The notes below the pieces were generated by a model. It was given only the letters and a program-made list of their open reading frames with translations, made no database searches and was not told the DNA's origin. The translations under genes were made by a program, and so were the position numbers. From an uncultured Lachnospiraceae bacterium (GTDB lineage: Bacteria; Bacillota; Clostridia; Lachnospirales; Lachnospiraceae), in assembly GCA_900550285.1 (NCBI GenBank), contig URRW01000029.1, positions 1 through 31,645 of the forward strand: a DNA stretch of 31,645 nucleotides, written 5' to 3'. Below are positions 1-8,775 of this stretch, piece by piece (the stretch's first letter is position 1; the number at the start of each line of letters is the position of its first letter).

Positions 1-53
1 TACGGCGACCACCGAGATCTACACTCTTTCCCTACACGACGCTCTTCCGATCT
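1..53. other. Illumina P5/TruSeq adapter, not genomic
   Basis: These bases match the standard Illumina universal adapter from its sixth base to its end, finishing in GCTCTTCCGATCT. They directly abut genomic sequence. Read on the minus strand they add the artefact residues IGRASCRERV to the ScpB reading frame, a peptide well known from adapter-contaminated database entries. This is an assembly or trimming artefact at a contig edge; nothing biological should be inferred from it. Confidence 0.98.
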
Positions 54-207
54 CTTCCTTATCCCAGCGCTCCCGCATCCTTTCCAGCAGTTCCTGCGTC
101 TTTTCCGGCGTTTCCACGACAGCGTCCGCCAGCTTTTTTAATTCCACCGAATCCCCCATCGCAAAGAGGATCGCTTCCAGAGCCGCTTCCTTTTTCTTAT
201 CGTTCAT
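54..207 (-). CDS. scpB: Segregation and condensation protein B, N-terminal fragment
   Basis: Only the first 51 codons plus one base are genomic; the rest is lost where the adapter begins. The visible N terminus (KKEAALEAILFAMGDSVELK) is the first winged-helix start typical of ScpB, a kleisin-associated subunit of the SMC-ScpAB condensin that compacts and segregates the chromosome. The start ATG is at 205-207 behind an AGAGGGCAGGAAAG ribosome binding site. The gene begins 15 bases after scpA stops, the usual operon order. The break is an assembly end, not a natural truncation. Confidence 0.93.
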
Positions 208-222
208 CTTTCCTGCCCTCTT

Positions 223-984
223 TTACGGATTTCTTCTGACCGTTATCAGGATGTCTCCGCCTGCGGATTCCTGCTGTGCCGTGATCTGCCCGGTTTTCAT
301 CATTTCCAGCACGACTAAAAACGTCACGATCACTTCCATTTTGCTGCGCTGCTTTTCCAGAAGATCCCGGAATAAAAAGCGGCTGTGGCACCGGATATAA
401 TCCTGCACATAGACGGATTTTTCATCCACATTGATCTCGTCTTTTTCGATCCGCCCGAAGCTGCTCCTGACCGGATCGAGCTTGTCCTCCTGACGCCGCA
501 GCACATTTTCAAAGACCGCCTGCAGCTTTGCCAGCGTCATGCCGCCCAAAAGGGCTTCATAATCCACGGGGGCGCGGTACGCCTCCACTTCCTTCGGGAT
601 CGTCCGTTCCTTATAAAAGCTGCGCGCCGCGTCCAGCTGCATATCCTTTAATTCATAGGACATATATTTGTACATCTTATATTCCAGCAGCTTTTCCACA
701 AGCTCTGCCCTGGGATCTTCTTCCTCGCCTTCCTCGTTGACCTCGCGGGGCAGAAGCATTTTGCATTTGATGTCCAGAAGGGTTGCCGCCATGAGCAGAA
801 ATTCGCTCATCACGTTCATGTCCTCCGTCTCCATCTGCCGGATATACTCCAAATACTGCTCCGTGATCTCTGCGATTGGAATGTCGTAAATATCAATTTT
901 ATTTTTTTCGATCAGATGCAGAAGCAGGTCCAGCGGACCCTCGAACGCTTCCAGCTTTACCTCAAGCGCCATTGCCGTTTTCAT
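223..984 (-). CDS. scpA: Segregation and condensation protein A (kleisin)
   Basis: ScpA bridges the SMC heads in the bacterial condensin and works with ScpB in chromosome segregation. The 253-residue protein has the family's typical length and its N-terminal signature (EAFEGPLDLLLHLIEKNKID, about residues 11-30), an acidic linker (EEGEEEDPRAE) and a C-terminal winged helix with RSKMEVIVTFLVVLEMMK that contacts the SMC cap. The reading frame overlaps the end of the upstream phosphoesterase gene (stop at 962), so the two are translationally coupled. An alternative ATG at 970-972 would shorten the protein by four residues and reduce the overlap to 11 bases. scpB follows after 15 bases. Confidence 0.95.
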   Translation of the reverse strand: MKTAMALEVKLEAFEGPLDLLLHLIEKNKIDIYDIPIAEITEQYLEYIRQMETEDMNVMSEFLLMAATLLDIKCKMLLPREVNEEGEEEDPRAELVEKLLEYKMYKYMSYELKDMQLDAARSFYKERTIPKEVEAYRAPVDYEALLGGMTLAKLQAVFENVLRRQEDKLDPVRSSFGRIEKDEINVDEKSVYVQDYIRCHSRFLFRDLLEKQRSKMEVIVTFLVVLEMMKTGQITAQQESAGGDILITVRRNP

Positions 985-1837
985 CCTCCGGTATCAGTTC
1001 GATGCTCACAAGCTCCGCCGGATTAAACAGCCGCACCGGGATCGTGTGACTGCCAAGCCCCCTGCTGATGATCATCTTTTTGCCGTTTTTTTCATACAGA
1101 CCGCCGTCATATCTGGGAAACAGCGTCAGCGACGTAGAGAGCACGCCGCCGATCACAGGCAGGCGCACGATGCCGCCGTGCACATGCCCCGACAGGGTAA
1201 GCTCCGCCCCCCAGTCTGCGTAGGTTTCAAAAAAAACGGGATTGTGCGCCAGAAGCACACTGCACACGTTTTCGTCCTTCTTCCCGATCAGGCGGCACAG
1301 CGTTTTTTTATCAACCCTGCCGCGGTCCAGTTTTTTATAAAATTCCATCGGCAGATCCAGACCGCAGATACGCACGTTGTATTCTTCCAGAAATACGCCT
1401 GCATTTTCCAGCATCCGCACATGGCTTCCCTTCAAAAATGCCCGCCAGCGCTCCCCCATCCGTCCGTATGTCTGAGGGTCGTGGAAGATCCGGTACTCAT
1501 GGTTGCCGTTCCCGCAGTAAACGGGATATTTTTCAGAAAGGGCGCGCACCAGATCCATCGCATTCTGCATGGACGCCTTCGGCTTTGACGTAATTAAGTC
1601 GCCGGCGCTTAAGACAACATCCGGCTTCTGGGCGTCCACCGCCGCCAAAAGCTTTTGATTTTTTTCGCCGTAGCGCTTGTTGTGCAGATCCGCAAGCAGC
1701 ACGATCCGCATCCTTTTTTTCAGATGGGGAACCGTAAGCCGGTAGGAAACCGTCACAAACCGCGTGCTGTCATAGATCATCACGCCAAGCAGCGCGATAC
1801 AGATCAGGGCAAACAGTATGCCGAGCGTCATCCACAT
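962..1837 (-). CDS. Membrane-anchored calcineurin-like metallophosphoesterase
   Basis: A 291-residue protein with one N-terminal membrane segment (about residues 4-23) followed by a calcineurin-like phosphoesterase domain. All metal-site motifs are visible in order: DLH, GDL, GNHE, an AHNP histidine, and GHVHGG near the C-terminal third. The family includes YkuE- and LpxH-like enzymes; the true substrate is unknown, though the anchored topology suggests a membrane or cell-wall phosphoester. It lies between dacF (27-base gap) and scpA (overlap), so it is probably co-transcribed with cell-wall and segregation genes. The start ATG at 1835-1837 is preceded by GGGAGAGG; an ATG two codons later is possible. 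Confidence 0.88.
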   Translation of the reverse strand: MWMTLGILFALICIALLGVMIYDSTRFVTVSYRLTVPHLKKRMRIVLLADLHNKRYGEKNQKLLAAVDAQKPDVVLSAGDLITSKPKASMQNAMDLVRALSEKYPVYCGNGNHEYRIFHDPQTYGRMGERWRAFLKGSHVRMLENAGVFLEEYNVRICGLDLPMEFYKKLDRGRVDKKTLCRLIGKKDENVCSVLLAHNPVFFETYADWGAELTLSGHVHGGIVRLPVIGGVLSTSLTLFPRYDGGLYEKNGKKMIISRGLGSHTIPVRLFNPAELVSIELIPEDENGNGA

Positions 1838-1864
1838 AGATCGTCCTCTCCCTTTTTGTACAGG

Positions 1865-3052
1865 CTACAGCAGAAAATACGCCGCTGCCTTTTTTACATA
1901 GTCCCGGTAAACCGCCTTTTCCACGCTCTGTGCAAAGAGCACGGGGACGCTGCCGATGACCTTATCGTTCAGCTGATAAACCGCTTCCCCCGCCTTTTCC
2001 CCCGCCCGCACCGGCGCCTGCACGCTCTCTGCAAGCTTCACGCTTTTCCGGATCATCTCCACGTCGTTTCCTTCCACGTCCAGATAAGAAAAGCCGGAAG
2101 CATAGGCTAACGGGACGCTTTCCTCCACACCGCCCTTTACCGTGACAGGCGGCAGCAGATCGGAGTTATCGTCCTGATATAAGGAGCTTACGCTGTAGCC
2201 GTAATTTAAAAGCGCCGCCGCATCCTCGAAACGGGATTTGGAATCCGGCGCGGTCATGACCACGGCGATCAGATCTACCCCGTCCTTTCGCGCCGTCGCG
2301 GACAGACAGTATTTTGCCTTTGCAGTCGAGCCGGTTTTCAGACCCGTCGCCCACTGATATTTTTTGAGCAGCTTATTTGTGGAGGATAACGTAAAAGGGG
2401 CTGAACCGCGCGACGTCGTGTGGGTGATGTCCTCCATCCAGATGCCCGTATACCGGTACACGTCCGGATAACGGCTTACCAGCTCCCGGCTCATCGCTGC
2501 CACGTCCCGCGCCGTCGTATGGTGCGCGTCGTCGTCCGTCAAGCCGCAGCAGTCCATAAAATGCGTGTCCGCCATGGAAAGCTCCTTCGCCTTACGGTTC
2601 ATCAGCTCCACAAACGCCTCTTCGCTTCCCGCGATATGCTCCGCCATCGCCACCGCCGCGTCGTTGCCGCTTGCCACGGCGATACATTTGATGAGCGTAT
2701 CCACCGTTTGAAGCTCCCCCGTTTCCAAAAACACCTGCGATCCGCCCATGGACTGGGCGTGCTCGCTCGTGATCACCTCGTCGGTCAGCTTGATCTGCCC
2801 CTTTTCCAGCGCCTCAAAGATCAGAAGCAGCGTCATGATCTTTGTGATGCTCGCCGGGGAGCAGACCCGGTCCGCGTCCTTTTCATAGATCACCTTCCCT
2901 GTACTGGCTTCCAGCAAAACAACAGAAGGCGCAGAAACCGTCACCGCCCCTTCCGCCGCATATGCCGTCCGCACCGTACCTGCAGCGCACGTCAGAATCA
3001 CGATCACAGACAAAAGATACGCCGTGATCCTTCGTCTCCAGGATTTGCACAT
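1865..3052 (-). CDS. dacF: D-alanyl-D-alanine carboxypeptidase (DacF type)
   Basis: A penicillin-binding serine carboxypeptidase that trims the terminal D-Ala from peptidoglycan stem peptides outside the cell. It carries a Sec signal peptide (hydrophobic core about residues 10-25, AYA at 30-32) and the three peptidase S11 motifs: SxxK at S68-K71 (SITK), SGN at 128-130, and KTG at 239-241. The C-terminal domain after about residue 290 is the usual beta-rich PBP5 tail, ending in an amphipathic stretch likely to hold it on the membrane. Length (395) is normal. It is the first gene of the dacF-phosphoesterase-scpA-scpB cluster, a common Firmicutes order. The ATG at 3050-3052 follows a GGAG box. 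Confidence 0.94.
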   Translation of the reverse strand: MCKSWRRRITAYLLSVIVILTCAAGTVRTAYAAEGAVTVSAPSVVLLEASTGKVIYEKDADRVCSPASITKIMTLLLIFEALEKGQIKLTDEVITSEHAQSMGGSQVFLETGELQTVDTLIKCIAVASGNDAAVAMAEHIAGSEEAFVELMNRKAKELSMADTHFMDCCGLTDDDAHHTTARDVAAMSRELVSRYPDVYRYTGIWMEDITHTTSRGSAPFTLSSTNKLLKKYQWATGLKTGSTAKAKYCLSATARKDGVDLIAVVMTAPDSKSRFEDAAALLNYGYSVSSLYQDDNSDLLPPVTVKGGVEESVPLAYASGFSYLDVEGNDVEMIRKSVKLAESVQAPVRAGEKAGEAVYQLNDKVIGSVPVLFAQSVEKAVYRDYVKKAAAYFLL

Positions 3053-3144
3053 AAAAATCTCCGTTCCAAATGAAAATGCTATACTTATTCTTATGTGCGC
3101 TGTCCCGTATTATTCCTCCCGGCGCAGGCGGACTCGCCCGGCGC

Positions 3145-3168
3145 AGGTGTGCGCCAAGGCGCACACCT
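3145..3168. terminator. Perfect 11-bp hairpin after the lysozyme gene
   Basis: Arms AGGTGTGCGCC (3145-3155) and GGCGCACACCT (3158-3168) pair perfectly around a two-base spacer. The hairpin starts 17 bases past the tandem TAA stops of the GH25 gene. On the minus strand no U-run follows, so it may act as a transcript 3' end stabiliser or a weak or factor-dependent terminator. On the plus strand only a short CTTTATT follows. Confidence 0.5.
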
Positions 3169-3184
3169 CTTTATTACTGTGTTA

Positions 3185-4627
3185 TTACTGCGCCGCCGCT
3201 GCCCCTGAAGCCGCCGGTGCCATTACCTGCGCCACTGTTTCCGGAGGCACGATCTGGCCTGTGGAGGCGTCGATCGTCACGCCCGTTGCAGGATCCGTTA
3301 CCCAAGCCGCAGGATTGAGCACGGGAACTGCCGTCGCCAGCCCGTTTGCGTCAAAGGTATAAAGCACGCCGTCAACCGTCAGCGTCGTATTGACCGCCAT
3401 CGTGCCGTCCGCCTGGAAGTAGCGCATGCCGGAAGCATCCGTATACCAGCCGTACTGCATTGTGCCGTCTGCGCCGAACAGATAGGTCTGCCCCGCCAAA
3501 TTGACCATACCGGTACTCATCACGCCCGTCGCGTCAAAATAATATTTCTGCTTGTTTACATCCACGAATTCATTTGCCGCCATGGAGCCGTCCGCCTTAA
3601 AATAGCGGGTTCCCGCCGCCGGATCGCTGTAAAAGCCATAGCTCATCGCGCCGTCTGCACCGAACAGATATACCTTGCCGTTTAACGGGATCATGCCGCG
3701 CTGCATCAGCCCGTTGGGCGCAAAATAATATTTCTTTCCGCCGATTTCCACCAGATCCGTCAGCATATGGCCGTCGCTGGTATCCATGTACATCATGTTC
3801 ACGCCGTCGCCCAGCCAGCCCTTCTTATAGAGGGTTCCGTCCGGGTTCATGAAATATTTCTTCCCGTTATCTTCCACAAAGCCAAACTGCATTCTGTAAT
3901 TCTTATAAAAATAGCGGTTCCCGCCCCGGTCCACAAAGCCGTAGGGCACGATCAGATTGGAATAGTCCTTGAACTGATAGTTTAAGTCCACATCCCCTGC
4001 GATGCCCGGAACAGAGCCCTTGCTCGTAAACTGCCAGAACGCCGGGTTCGGATATTCGCATACCGTATTGTACTGGGCGATCCACTTGTCGTAAGGAGTT
4101 GCCGCGATCTTCTCGCTCATCCAGTTTTTGCTGGAATATACCATCGGATAGTAGCCCGCGCTCTGAATGGTGCTGCAAAATGCCACCGTCAGGGACGCCA
4201 GCTGATCCGGCGTCATGTTTTTATGGATGGAATCCTCCAGATCGAATACCACAGGCATGCTTACAGAATAAGGCTCCAGCGCCGCGATCGCAAACTGCGC
4301 CTCCGTGATCGCGCCTTCCACCGTCGTCGCATAGGAATACACATATGCGCCCACCTTTAAGCCTGCCGCTGCCGCGCCCGCCATGTTCGCCGCATAATAG
4401 GGGTCAAGCCCGCTTTTGGCGCTGCCGAGCTTTACAAATGCAAAGGAATATCCCGCATTTTTGACCGCCGACCAGTTGACCGCTCCCTGATACTTGGAAA
4501 CGTCGATTCCCTTTGCGATCGGCGCCGCCGCTTCCGCCTGTGCCGGCGCTGCAAAAAACGTCCCCGCCGCTACTGCCGCCGCCATCACAAGCGCAGCGAT
4601 CCTTTTTCCCAATCTCATCTTTCTCAT
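3185..4627 (-). CDS. Secreted GH25 lysozyme with cell-wall-binding repeats
   Basis: A 480-residue secreted muramidase. After a signal peptide (residues 1-34, cleavage near AEA) comes a GH25 domain, about residues 38-225, with the family's start GIDVSKYQG. Candidate catalytic acids are D42, D129 and E131 (FDLED). Residues about 228-430 are tandem aromatic/Gly cell-wall-binding repeats of the choline-binding type (patterns such as GKKYYFAPNG, YLFGADGAM and RYFKADGSM). An Ala/Pro-rich tail ends the protein. GH25 cleaves the MurNAc-GlcNAc bond of peptidoglycan, so this is probably an autolysin or a lysozyme aimed at other bacteria; a phage origin is not suggested by the neighbours. The ATG at 4625-4627 follows AAGAGGG. 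Only 50 bases separate it from the rpsU terminator. Confidence 0.93.
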   Translation of the reverse strand: MRKMRLGKRIAALVMAAAVAAGTFFAAPAQAEAAAPIAKGIDVSKYQGAVNWSAVKNAGYSFAFVKLGSAKSGLDPYYAANMAGAAAAGLKVGAYVYSYATTVEGAITEAQFAIAALEPYSVSMPVVFDLEDSIHKNMTPDQLASLTVAFCSTIQSAGYYPMVYSSKNWMSEKIAATPYDKWIAQYNTVCEYPNPAFWQFTSKGSVPGIAGDVDLNYQFKDYSNLIVPYGFVDRGGNRYFYKNYRMQFGFVEDNGKKYFMNPDGTLYKKGWLGDGVNMMYMDTSDGHMLTDLVEIGGKKYYFAPNGLMQRGMIPLNGKVYLFGADGAMSYGFYSDPAAGTRYFKADGSMAANEFVDVNKQKYYFDATGVMSTGMVNLAGQTYLFGADGTMQYGWYTDASGMRYFQADGTMAVNTTLTVDGVLYTFDANGLATAVPVLNPAAWVTDPATGVTIDASTGQIVPPETVAQVMAPAASGAAAAQ

Positions 4628-4677
4628 GTTTTCCCTCTTACCATTCTTTCGTAACGATTTGCTTCATTTTGTCTGAG

Positions 4678-4710
4678 AAAAAAAGTCCCCGGGGGAAACC
4701 CTCAGGGACT
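4678..4710 (-). terminator. Intrinsic terminator of rpsU
   Basis: Read on the minus strand, AGTCCC and GGGACT close a hairpin with an inner GGG/CCC stem, followed by seven T residues (4684 to 4678). It begins eight bases after the rpsU stop codon. Confidence 0.92.
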
Positions 4711-4717
4711 CATTCCT

Positions 4718-4894
4718 TTAGTTATATTTGCGTTTTCTTGCTGCTTCAGATTTTTTCTTACGCTTTACGCTGGGTTTCTCGTAGTGTTCTCTTTTGCGGA
4801 TCTCCTGCTGAATACCTGCCTTTGCGCAACTTCTCTTGAAACGACGCAGAGCGCTATCTAAAGTCTCATTTTCTTTAACGATGATATTAGACAT
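4718..4894 (-). CDS. rpsU: 30S ribosomal protein S21
   Basis: A 58-codon gene. The protein begins MSNIIVKENETLDSALRRFK and ends in a Lys/Arg-rich tail (KRKKKSEAARKRKYN), the typical S21 layout. S21 binds the small subunit near the anti-Shine-Dalgarno end of 16S rRNA and supports initiation. The start ATG at 4892-4894 is preceded by AAGGGAGGTCAGGTGA, giving two overlapping purine boxes. The gene has its own promoter (4987-5014), an untranslated leader of roughly 85 bases and an intrinsic terminator, so it is monocistronic. Confidence 0.97.
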   Translation of the reverse strand: MSNIIVKENETLDSALRRFKRSCAKAGIQQEIRKREHYEKPSVKRKKKSEAARKRKYN

Positions 4895-4986
4895 ATACTC
4901 TCACCTGACCTCCCTTCAGTCCCATCGTATTCCGACTGTTCGGGTTAATAATATGCAGAAGCGATTACCTCGCATGCACATCCCTA

Positions 4987-5014
4987 ATTATAACAAAAAT
5001 CCCCGATTCGTCAA
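4987..5014 (-). promoter_or_regulatory. Sigma-A promoter of rpsU
   Basis: Minus strand: -35 TTGACG (5009-5014), a 16-base spacer, and -10 TATAAT (4987-4992) preceded by TGT, an extended -10. It lies between the alaS stop and rpsU and points at rpsU. Confidence 0.88.
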
Positions 5015-5067
5015 CACTTTTTTTCCAAAAGTTTAAAAAAGTTTAAAAACCTGCGGCTGTCTTAAAT

Positions 5068-7707
5068 TTATCTGATCTGGCCTTCCAGAACCTTTGCCGC
5101 CTCTTCCATCGCAGCGCCGATGCCGTCGGGATTTTTACCGCCTGCCTGCGCCATGTTGGGGCGTCCGCCGCCGCCTCCGCCGACGAGCGCCGCAATCCCT
5201 TTGATCAGGTTGCCCGCATGGGCGCCCTGCTTCATCGCTGCGTCCGTTGCCATCGCGATCAGGTTTACCTTGCCGTCCTTTGCAGATGCCAGCACAACGA
5301 CGCCGTCGCCCAGCTTTTCCTTGAGCTGGTCGCCCAGATCGCGCAGCCCGTTCATGTCTACGTTATCCACGCTCGCCGCTAAAAGCTTTACGCCCTTTAC
5401 ATCTTTTACCTGATCCATTACGTCGCCCAGCGCCTCTTTTGCCGCCTTGCTCTTTAAGGATTCGTTTTCGGACTGGAGCGCCTTTACCTCTGCCAGAAGA
5501 TGTTCCAGCTTCTCCTGCAGGGTTGCAGGCGTTGCCTTTACCGTCTTTGCCGCCTCGGAAAGCTTCTGTTCCAGATCGTTGTAATAATCGAATACGCCCT
5601 GGCCGGTCAGCGCCTCGATCCTGCGCACGCCCGCAGCCACGCCGCTTTCGGACAGGATCTTGAACGCCTGGATCTCCCCGGTATGTCCCACATGCGTGCC
5701 GCCGCAGAACTCCTTGGAATAATCGCCCGCGCATACCACACGCACGGTCTCGCCGTATTTTTCGCCAAACAGCGCCATCGCGCCGGATTTTTTCGCCTCG
5801 TCAATGGTCATCAGCTTCGTCTCTACGCACAGATTCTCAGCGATCTTTTCATTGACCTTTCTTTCTACCTCGGACAGCTCTTTCGGAGTCATTGCGGAGA
5901 AATGGCTGAAGTCAAAGCGAAGATGCCCCGCGTTGTTTAACGAACCCTGCTGCTCTACATGAGTGCCCAGAACCTCGCGCAGCGCCTTCTGCAGAAGGTG
6001 GGTCGCGGTATGGTTTTTGCAGGTCGCCTTACGGTTTTCCTCATCTACGGTCAGCGTCACGGCATCGCCCAGCTTGAACATGCCCTTTGTCACATGACCG
6101 ACATGGCCGACCTTGCCGCCCTTTAATTTGATCGTGTCAACGACCGTAAATTCGCCGTTTGCACAGGAAATCACGCCCTTGTCGCCTTCCTGTCCGCCCA
6201 TGGTCGCATAGAACGGGGTTTTGTCTGTAATGATCGTGCCGTTTTCGCCGTCTGTCAGTGCTTCCACAACCTCGGAATCGGTCGTCAGCGCCGTGATCTT
6301 CGCCTCGCAGGATAAGCGGTCATAGCCGACAAATTCGGAGGTGATCGCCGGATCGAGGGACTCGTAAACGGTCACGTCCGCGCCCATGTAGTTCGTTACC
6401 TTATGGGCTTTTCTCGCCATTTCCTTCTGCTTCTGCATCGCTGCGTTAAATCCGTCCTCGTCAATGGAGAAGCTTCTCTCTTCCAGAATCTCCTTTGTCA
6501 GATCCAGCGGGAAGCCGTAGGTATCATACAGGCGGAACGCATCCTCGCCGTCCATGACGGTCTTGTTTTCCGCAGCCATCTTTTCTTCCAGCTCCGAAAG
6601 GATCGCAAGGCCCTGATCGATCGTCTTGTTGAATTTATTTTCTTCCTGCGTCAGCACGTTGAAGATGAAGTCTTTCTTTTCTTCCAGCTCCGGATAGCCG
6701 TCCCTGCTTCCTTCGATCACGGTGGAGCTTAAGTTTGCCAGAAATTCGCCTTCAATGCCCAAAATCCTGCCGTGGCGCGCGGCGCGGCGGATGATGCGGC
6801 GCAGCACATAGCCCCTTCCCTCGTTGGAGGGCAGGATACCGTCGGAGATCATAAACGTCGCGGAGCGGATATGGTCTGTGATGATACGGATGGAAACGTC
6901 CCACGCATGCTCCTTGTGGTACTCCTTGCCTGCCAGCTCGCAGACGCGGCCGCGCAGCGCGCAGATCGTATCCACGTCAAAAATGGAATCCACATCCTGC
7001 ACAATGACCGCCAGACGCTCCAGACCCATGCCGGTGTCGATATTCTTCTGTTCCAGCTCGCTGTAGTTGCCGTGCCCGTCGTTGTCAAACTGGGTAAACA
7101 CATTGTTCCATACTTCGATATAGCGGTCGCATTCGCAGCCTACCGTACAGCCGGGCTTTCCGCAGCCGTATTTTTCGCCTCTGTCATAGTAAATCTCAGA
7201 GCAGGGGCCGCAGGGGCCGGAGCCATGTTCCCAGAAATTATCCGCCTTGCCGAATTTGAAAATACGCTCCGGCGCGATGCCGATCTCGTCTCTCCAGATG
7301 GCAAACGCCTCGTCGTCGTTTTCATAAACGGAAGGATACAGGCGCTCAGGATCAAGTCCCACCACCTGCGTTAAAAATTCCCAGCTCCACGCGATCGCCT
7401 CATGCTTGAAATAATCGCCGAAGGAGAAGTTTCCAAGCATCTCAAAAAACGTGCCGTGACGCGCGGTCTTTCCGATATTCTCAATATCGCCGGTACGGAT
7501 ACATTTCTGGCAGGTCGTCACACGTCTTCTGGGCGGGATCTCCTGTCCTGTAAAATAAGGCTTTAACGGCGCCATGCCGGAATTGATCAAAAGCAGGCTG
7601 TTGTCGTTATGCGGCACCAGAGAAAAGCTTTTCATCGCCAGATGCCCCTTGCTTTCAAAAAATTCAAGGAACATCTTTCTTAACTCATTTACACCATATG
7701 CTTTCAC
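5068..7707 (-). CDS. alaS: Alanyl-tRNA synthetase
   Basis: Charges tRNA-Ala with alanine and edits mischarged Ser/Gly. The 879-residue protein has the class II catalytic core at the N terminus (motif 2 region RTGDIENIGKTARHGTFFEM), the tRNA-recognition segment (GRGYVLRRIIRRAARHGR), the editing-site zinc ligands HTATH near residue 565 and CGGTH near residue 667, and the C-Ala domain ending in a Gly-rich GGGGGGRPNMAQAGGKNPDG loop. A Cys-rich insert (CGKPGCTVGCECD) lies near residues 180-195. The start is GTG at 7705-7707: AAGGAGG sits nine bases upstream, whereas a nearby ATG directly touching that box is out of frame. It follows degV after 26 bases and shares its promoter. Confidence 0.98.
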   Translation of the reverse strand: MKAYGVNELRKMFLEFFESKGHLAMKSFSLVPHNDNSLLLINSGMAPLKPYFTGQEIPPRRRVTTCQKCIRTGDIENIGKTARHGTFFEMLGNFSFGDYFKHEAIAWSWEFLTQVVGLDPERLYPSVYENDDEAFAIWRDEIGIAPERIFKFGKADNFWEHGSGPCGPCSEIYYDRGEKYGCGKPGCTVGCECDRYIEVWNNVFTQFDNDGHGNYSELEQKNIDTGMGLERLAVIVQDVDSIFDVDTICALRGRVCELAGKEYHKEHAWDVSIRIITDHIRSATFMISDGILPSNEGRGYVLRRIIRRAARHGRILGIEGEFLANLSSTVIEGSRDGYPELEEKKDFIFNVLTQEENKFNKTIDQGLAILSELEEKMAAENKTVMDGEDAFRLYDTYGFPLDLTKEILEERSFSIDEDGFNAAMQKQKEMARKAHKVTNYMGADVTVYESLDPAITSEFVGYDRLSCEAKITALTTDSEVVEALTDGENGTIITDKTPFYATMGGQEGDKGVISCANGEFTVVDTIKLKGGKVGHVGHVTKGMFKLGDAVTLTVDEENRKATCKNHTATHLLQKALREVLGTHVEQQGSLNNAGHLRFDFSHFSAMTPKELSEVERKVNEKIAENLCVETKLMTIDEAKKSGAMALFGEKYGETVRVVCAGDYSKEFCGGTHVGHTGEIQAFKILSESGVAAGVRRIEALTGQGVFDYYNDLEQKLSEAAKTVKATPATLQEKLEHLLAEVKALQSENESLKSKAAKEALGDVMDQVKDVKGVKLLAASVDNVDMNGLRDLGDQLKEKLGDGVVVLASAKDGKVNLIAMATDAAMKQGAHAGNLIKGIAALVGGGGGGRPNMAQAGGKNPDGIGAAMEEAAKVLEGQIR

Positions 7708-7733
7708 GTTGCATATCCTCCTTCATCTTACGC

Positions 7734-8621
7734 TTACAGCGTCCTTTCGTCTCCCCAGAAAAACAGGGCAACCGTGCCCGGGCCGGTATGGGAACCGATG
7801 ACTGTGCCGATATTGTTGATCTGCACCTTCCCGTCCAGCTTCGGAAATCTTTCTTCCACCAGCCGCGCGACCTCTTCTGCATCGCTTCTGCACGCGGACT
7901 GGGAAATATAACATTTGCCGTGATAATCAAGACCGTCCTGCGCATGCTCCTCCATACGCTTTATGATCTCCCGGATCACCTGTTTTTTGCCCCGGCATTT
8001 GCTGCGGGGGATCAGACGTCCTTCCGAATCCATATTCAGAAGCGGACAGATATTGAGCGCCTTTCCCACAAACCCGGCGGTCTTGGAAATACGGCCGCCG
8101 CGGATATAGCTTGTCAGATCCGTCGAGAAAAACCAGTGGTGCAGGCGCAGCTTGTTCTGTTCGATCCACGCTGCGTTTTCCAAAAGATTCATGCCTGCCT
8201 TCCGGTTTTCCAGCGCCTGCGTTACCAAAAGCCCGTACCCGCTGGACGCGCCCAGCGAATCGATCACGATCACCTTTCTGTCCGGATACTCTTCTTCCAG
8301 CTGCTGCTTTGCCACATTCGCGGAATTGACACTGCCCGAAATACCGCCGGAAAGGGTCATGTGCAGCACGTCCTTCCCTTCCTTTAAAATAGGCTCAAAC
8401 AGCTCCCGGTAGCCTTCCGCGTTGATCTGTGAGGTAACGGGGCACGCCCCGTCCGCGATCTTTCCGTAAAATTCCTCCGGCGTCACGGAAGCGTAAAGAT
8501 CGTCTGCAAACTCTGTCCCATCCATCTGGTAGTGGAACATCGCATACGGAATTTTGTTTTCTTCCATAAACCTGCGGCTCATATCTGCTGTCGAACAGCA
8601 GGTGATCACATATTCACTCAT
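7734..8621 (-). CDS. DegV family fatty-acid-binding protein
   Basis: A 295-residue member of the DegV family, cytoplasmic proteins that hold a fatty acid between two alpha/beta domains. Some are FakB subunits that present the acyl chain to the kinase FakA for phospholipid synthesis. Visible family motifs are the PVTSQIN segment that lines the lipid carboxylate pocket, the TLSGGISGS loop near residues 88-97, the RGGRIS motif near residue 175, and the C-terminal IGTVIGSHTGPGTVALFF. It is the first gene of a degV-alaS operon with its own promoter. No fakA is in the window, so the FakB role is unproven. Confidence 0.93.
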   Translation of the reverse strand: MSEYVITCCSTADMSRRFMEENKIPYAMFHYQMDGTEFADDLYASVTPEEFYGKIADGACPVTSQINAEGYRELFEPILKEGKDVLHMTLSGGISGSVNSANVAKQQLEEEYPDRKVIVIDSLGASSGYGLLVTQALENRKAGMNLLENAAWIEQNKLRLHHWFFSTDLTSYIRGGRISKTAGFVGKALNICPLLNMDSEGRLIPRSKCRGKKQVIREIIKRMEEHAQDGLDYHGKCYISQSACRSDAEEVARLVEERFPKLDGKVQINNIGTVIGSHTGPGTVALFFWGDERTL

Positions 8622-8677
8622 TCTCTCTCCTCTTTTCCGGCCGGGGGACGTCCCTGCCAGCGCCTCAAACTCGTTCT

Positions 8678-8706
8678 ATTATATATAATCCTCGATTGCC
8701 TTACAA
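8678..8706 (-). promoter_or_regulatory. Sigma-A promoter of degV-alaS
   Basis: Minus strand: -35 TTGTAA (8701-8706), a spacer of exactly 17 bases, and a perfect -10 TATAAT (8678-8683). It stands about 55 bases upstream of the degV start. Confidence 0.8.
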
Positions 8707-8728
8707 GCATAATTTGAAAAAAAGTCTT

Positions 8729-8767
8729 TAAAAAGACGGCTGTTTTAGATTTTTCCAAAAACAGCCG
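8729..8767 (-). terminator. Intrinsic terminator of the RND/GLUG operon
   Basis: Arms CGGCTGTTTT (minus strand, 8767-8758) and AAAACAGCCG (8746-8737) pair perfectly around an 11-base loop and are followed by TCTTTTT. It starts 9 bases after the stop of the GLUG protein gene and separates it from the degV promoter. Confidence 0.9.
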
Positions 8768-8775
8768 CCCTTTTG

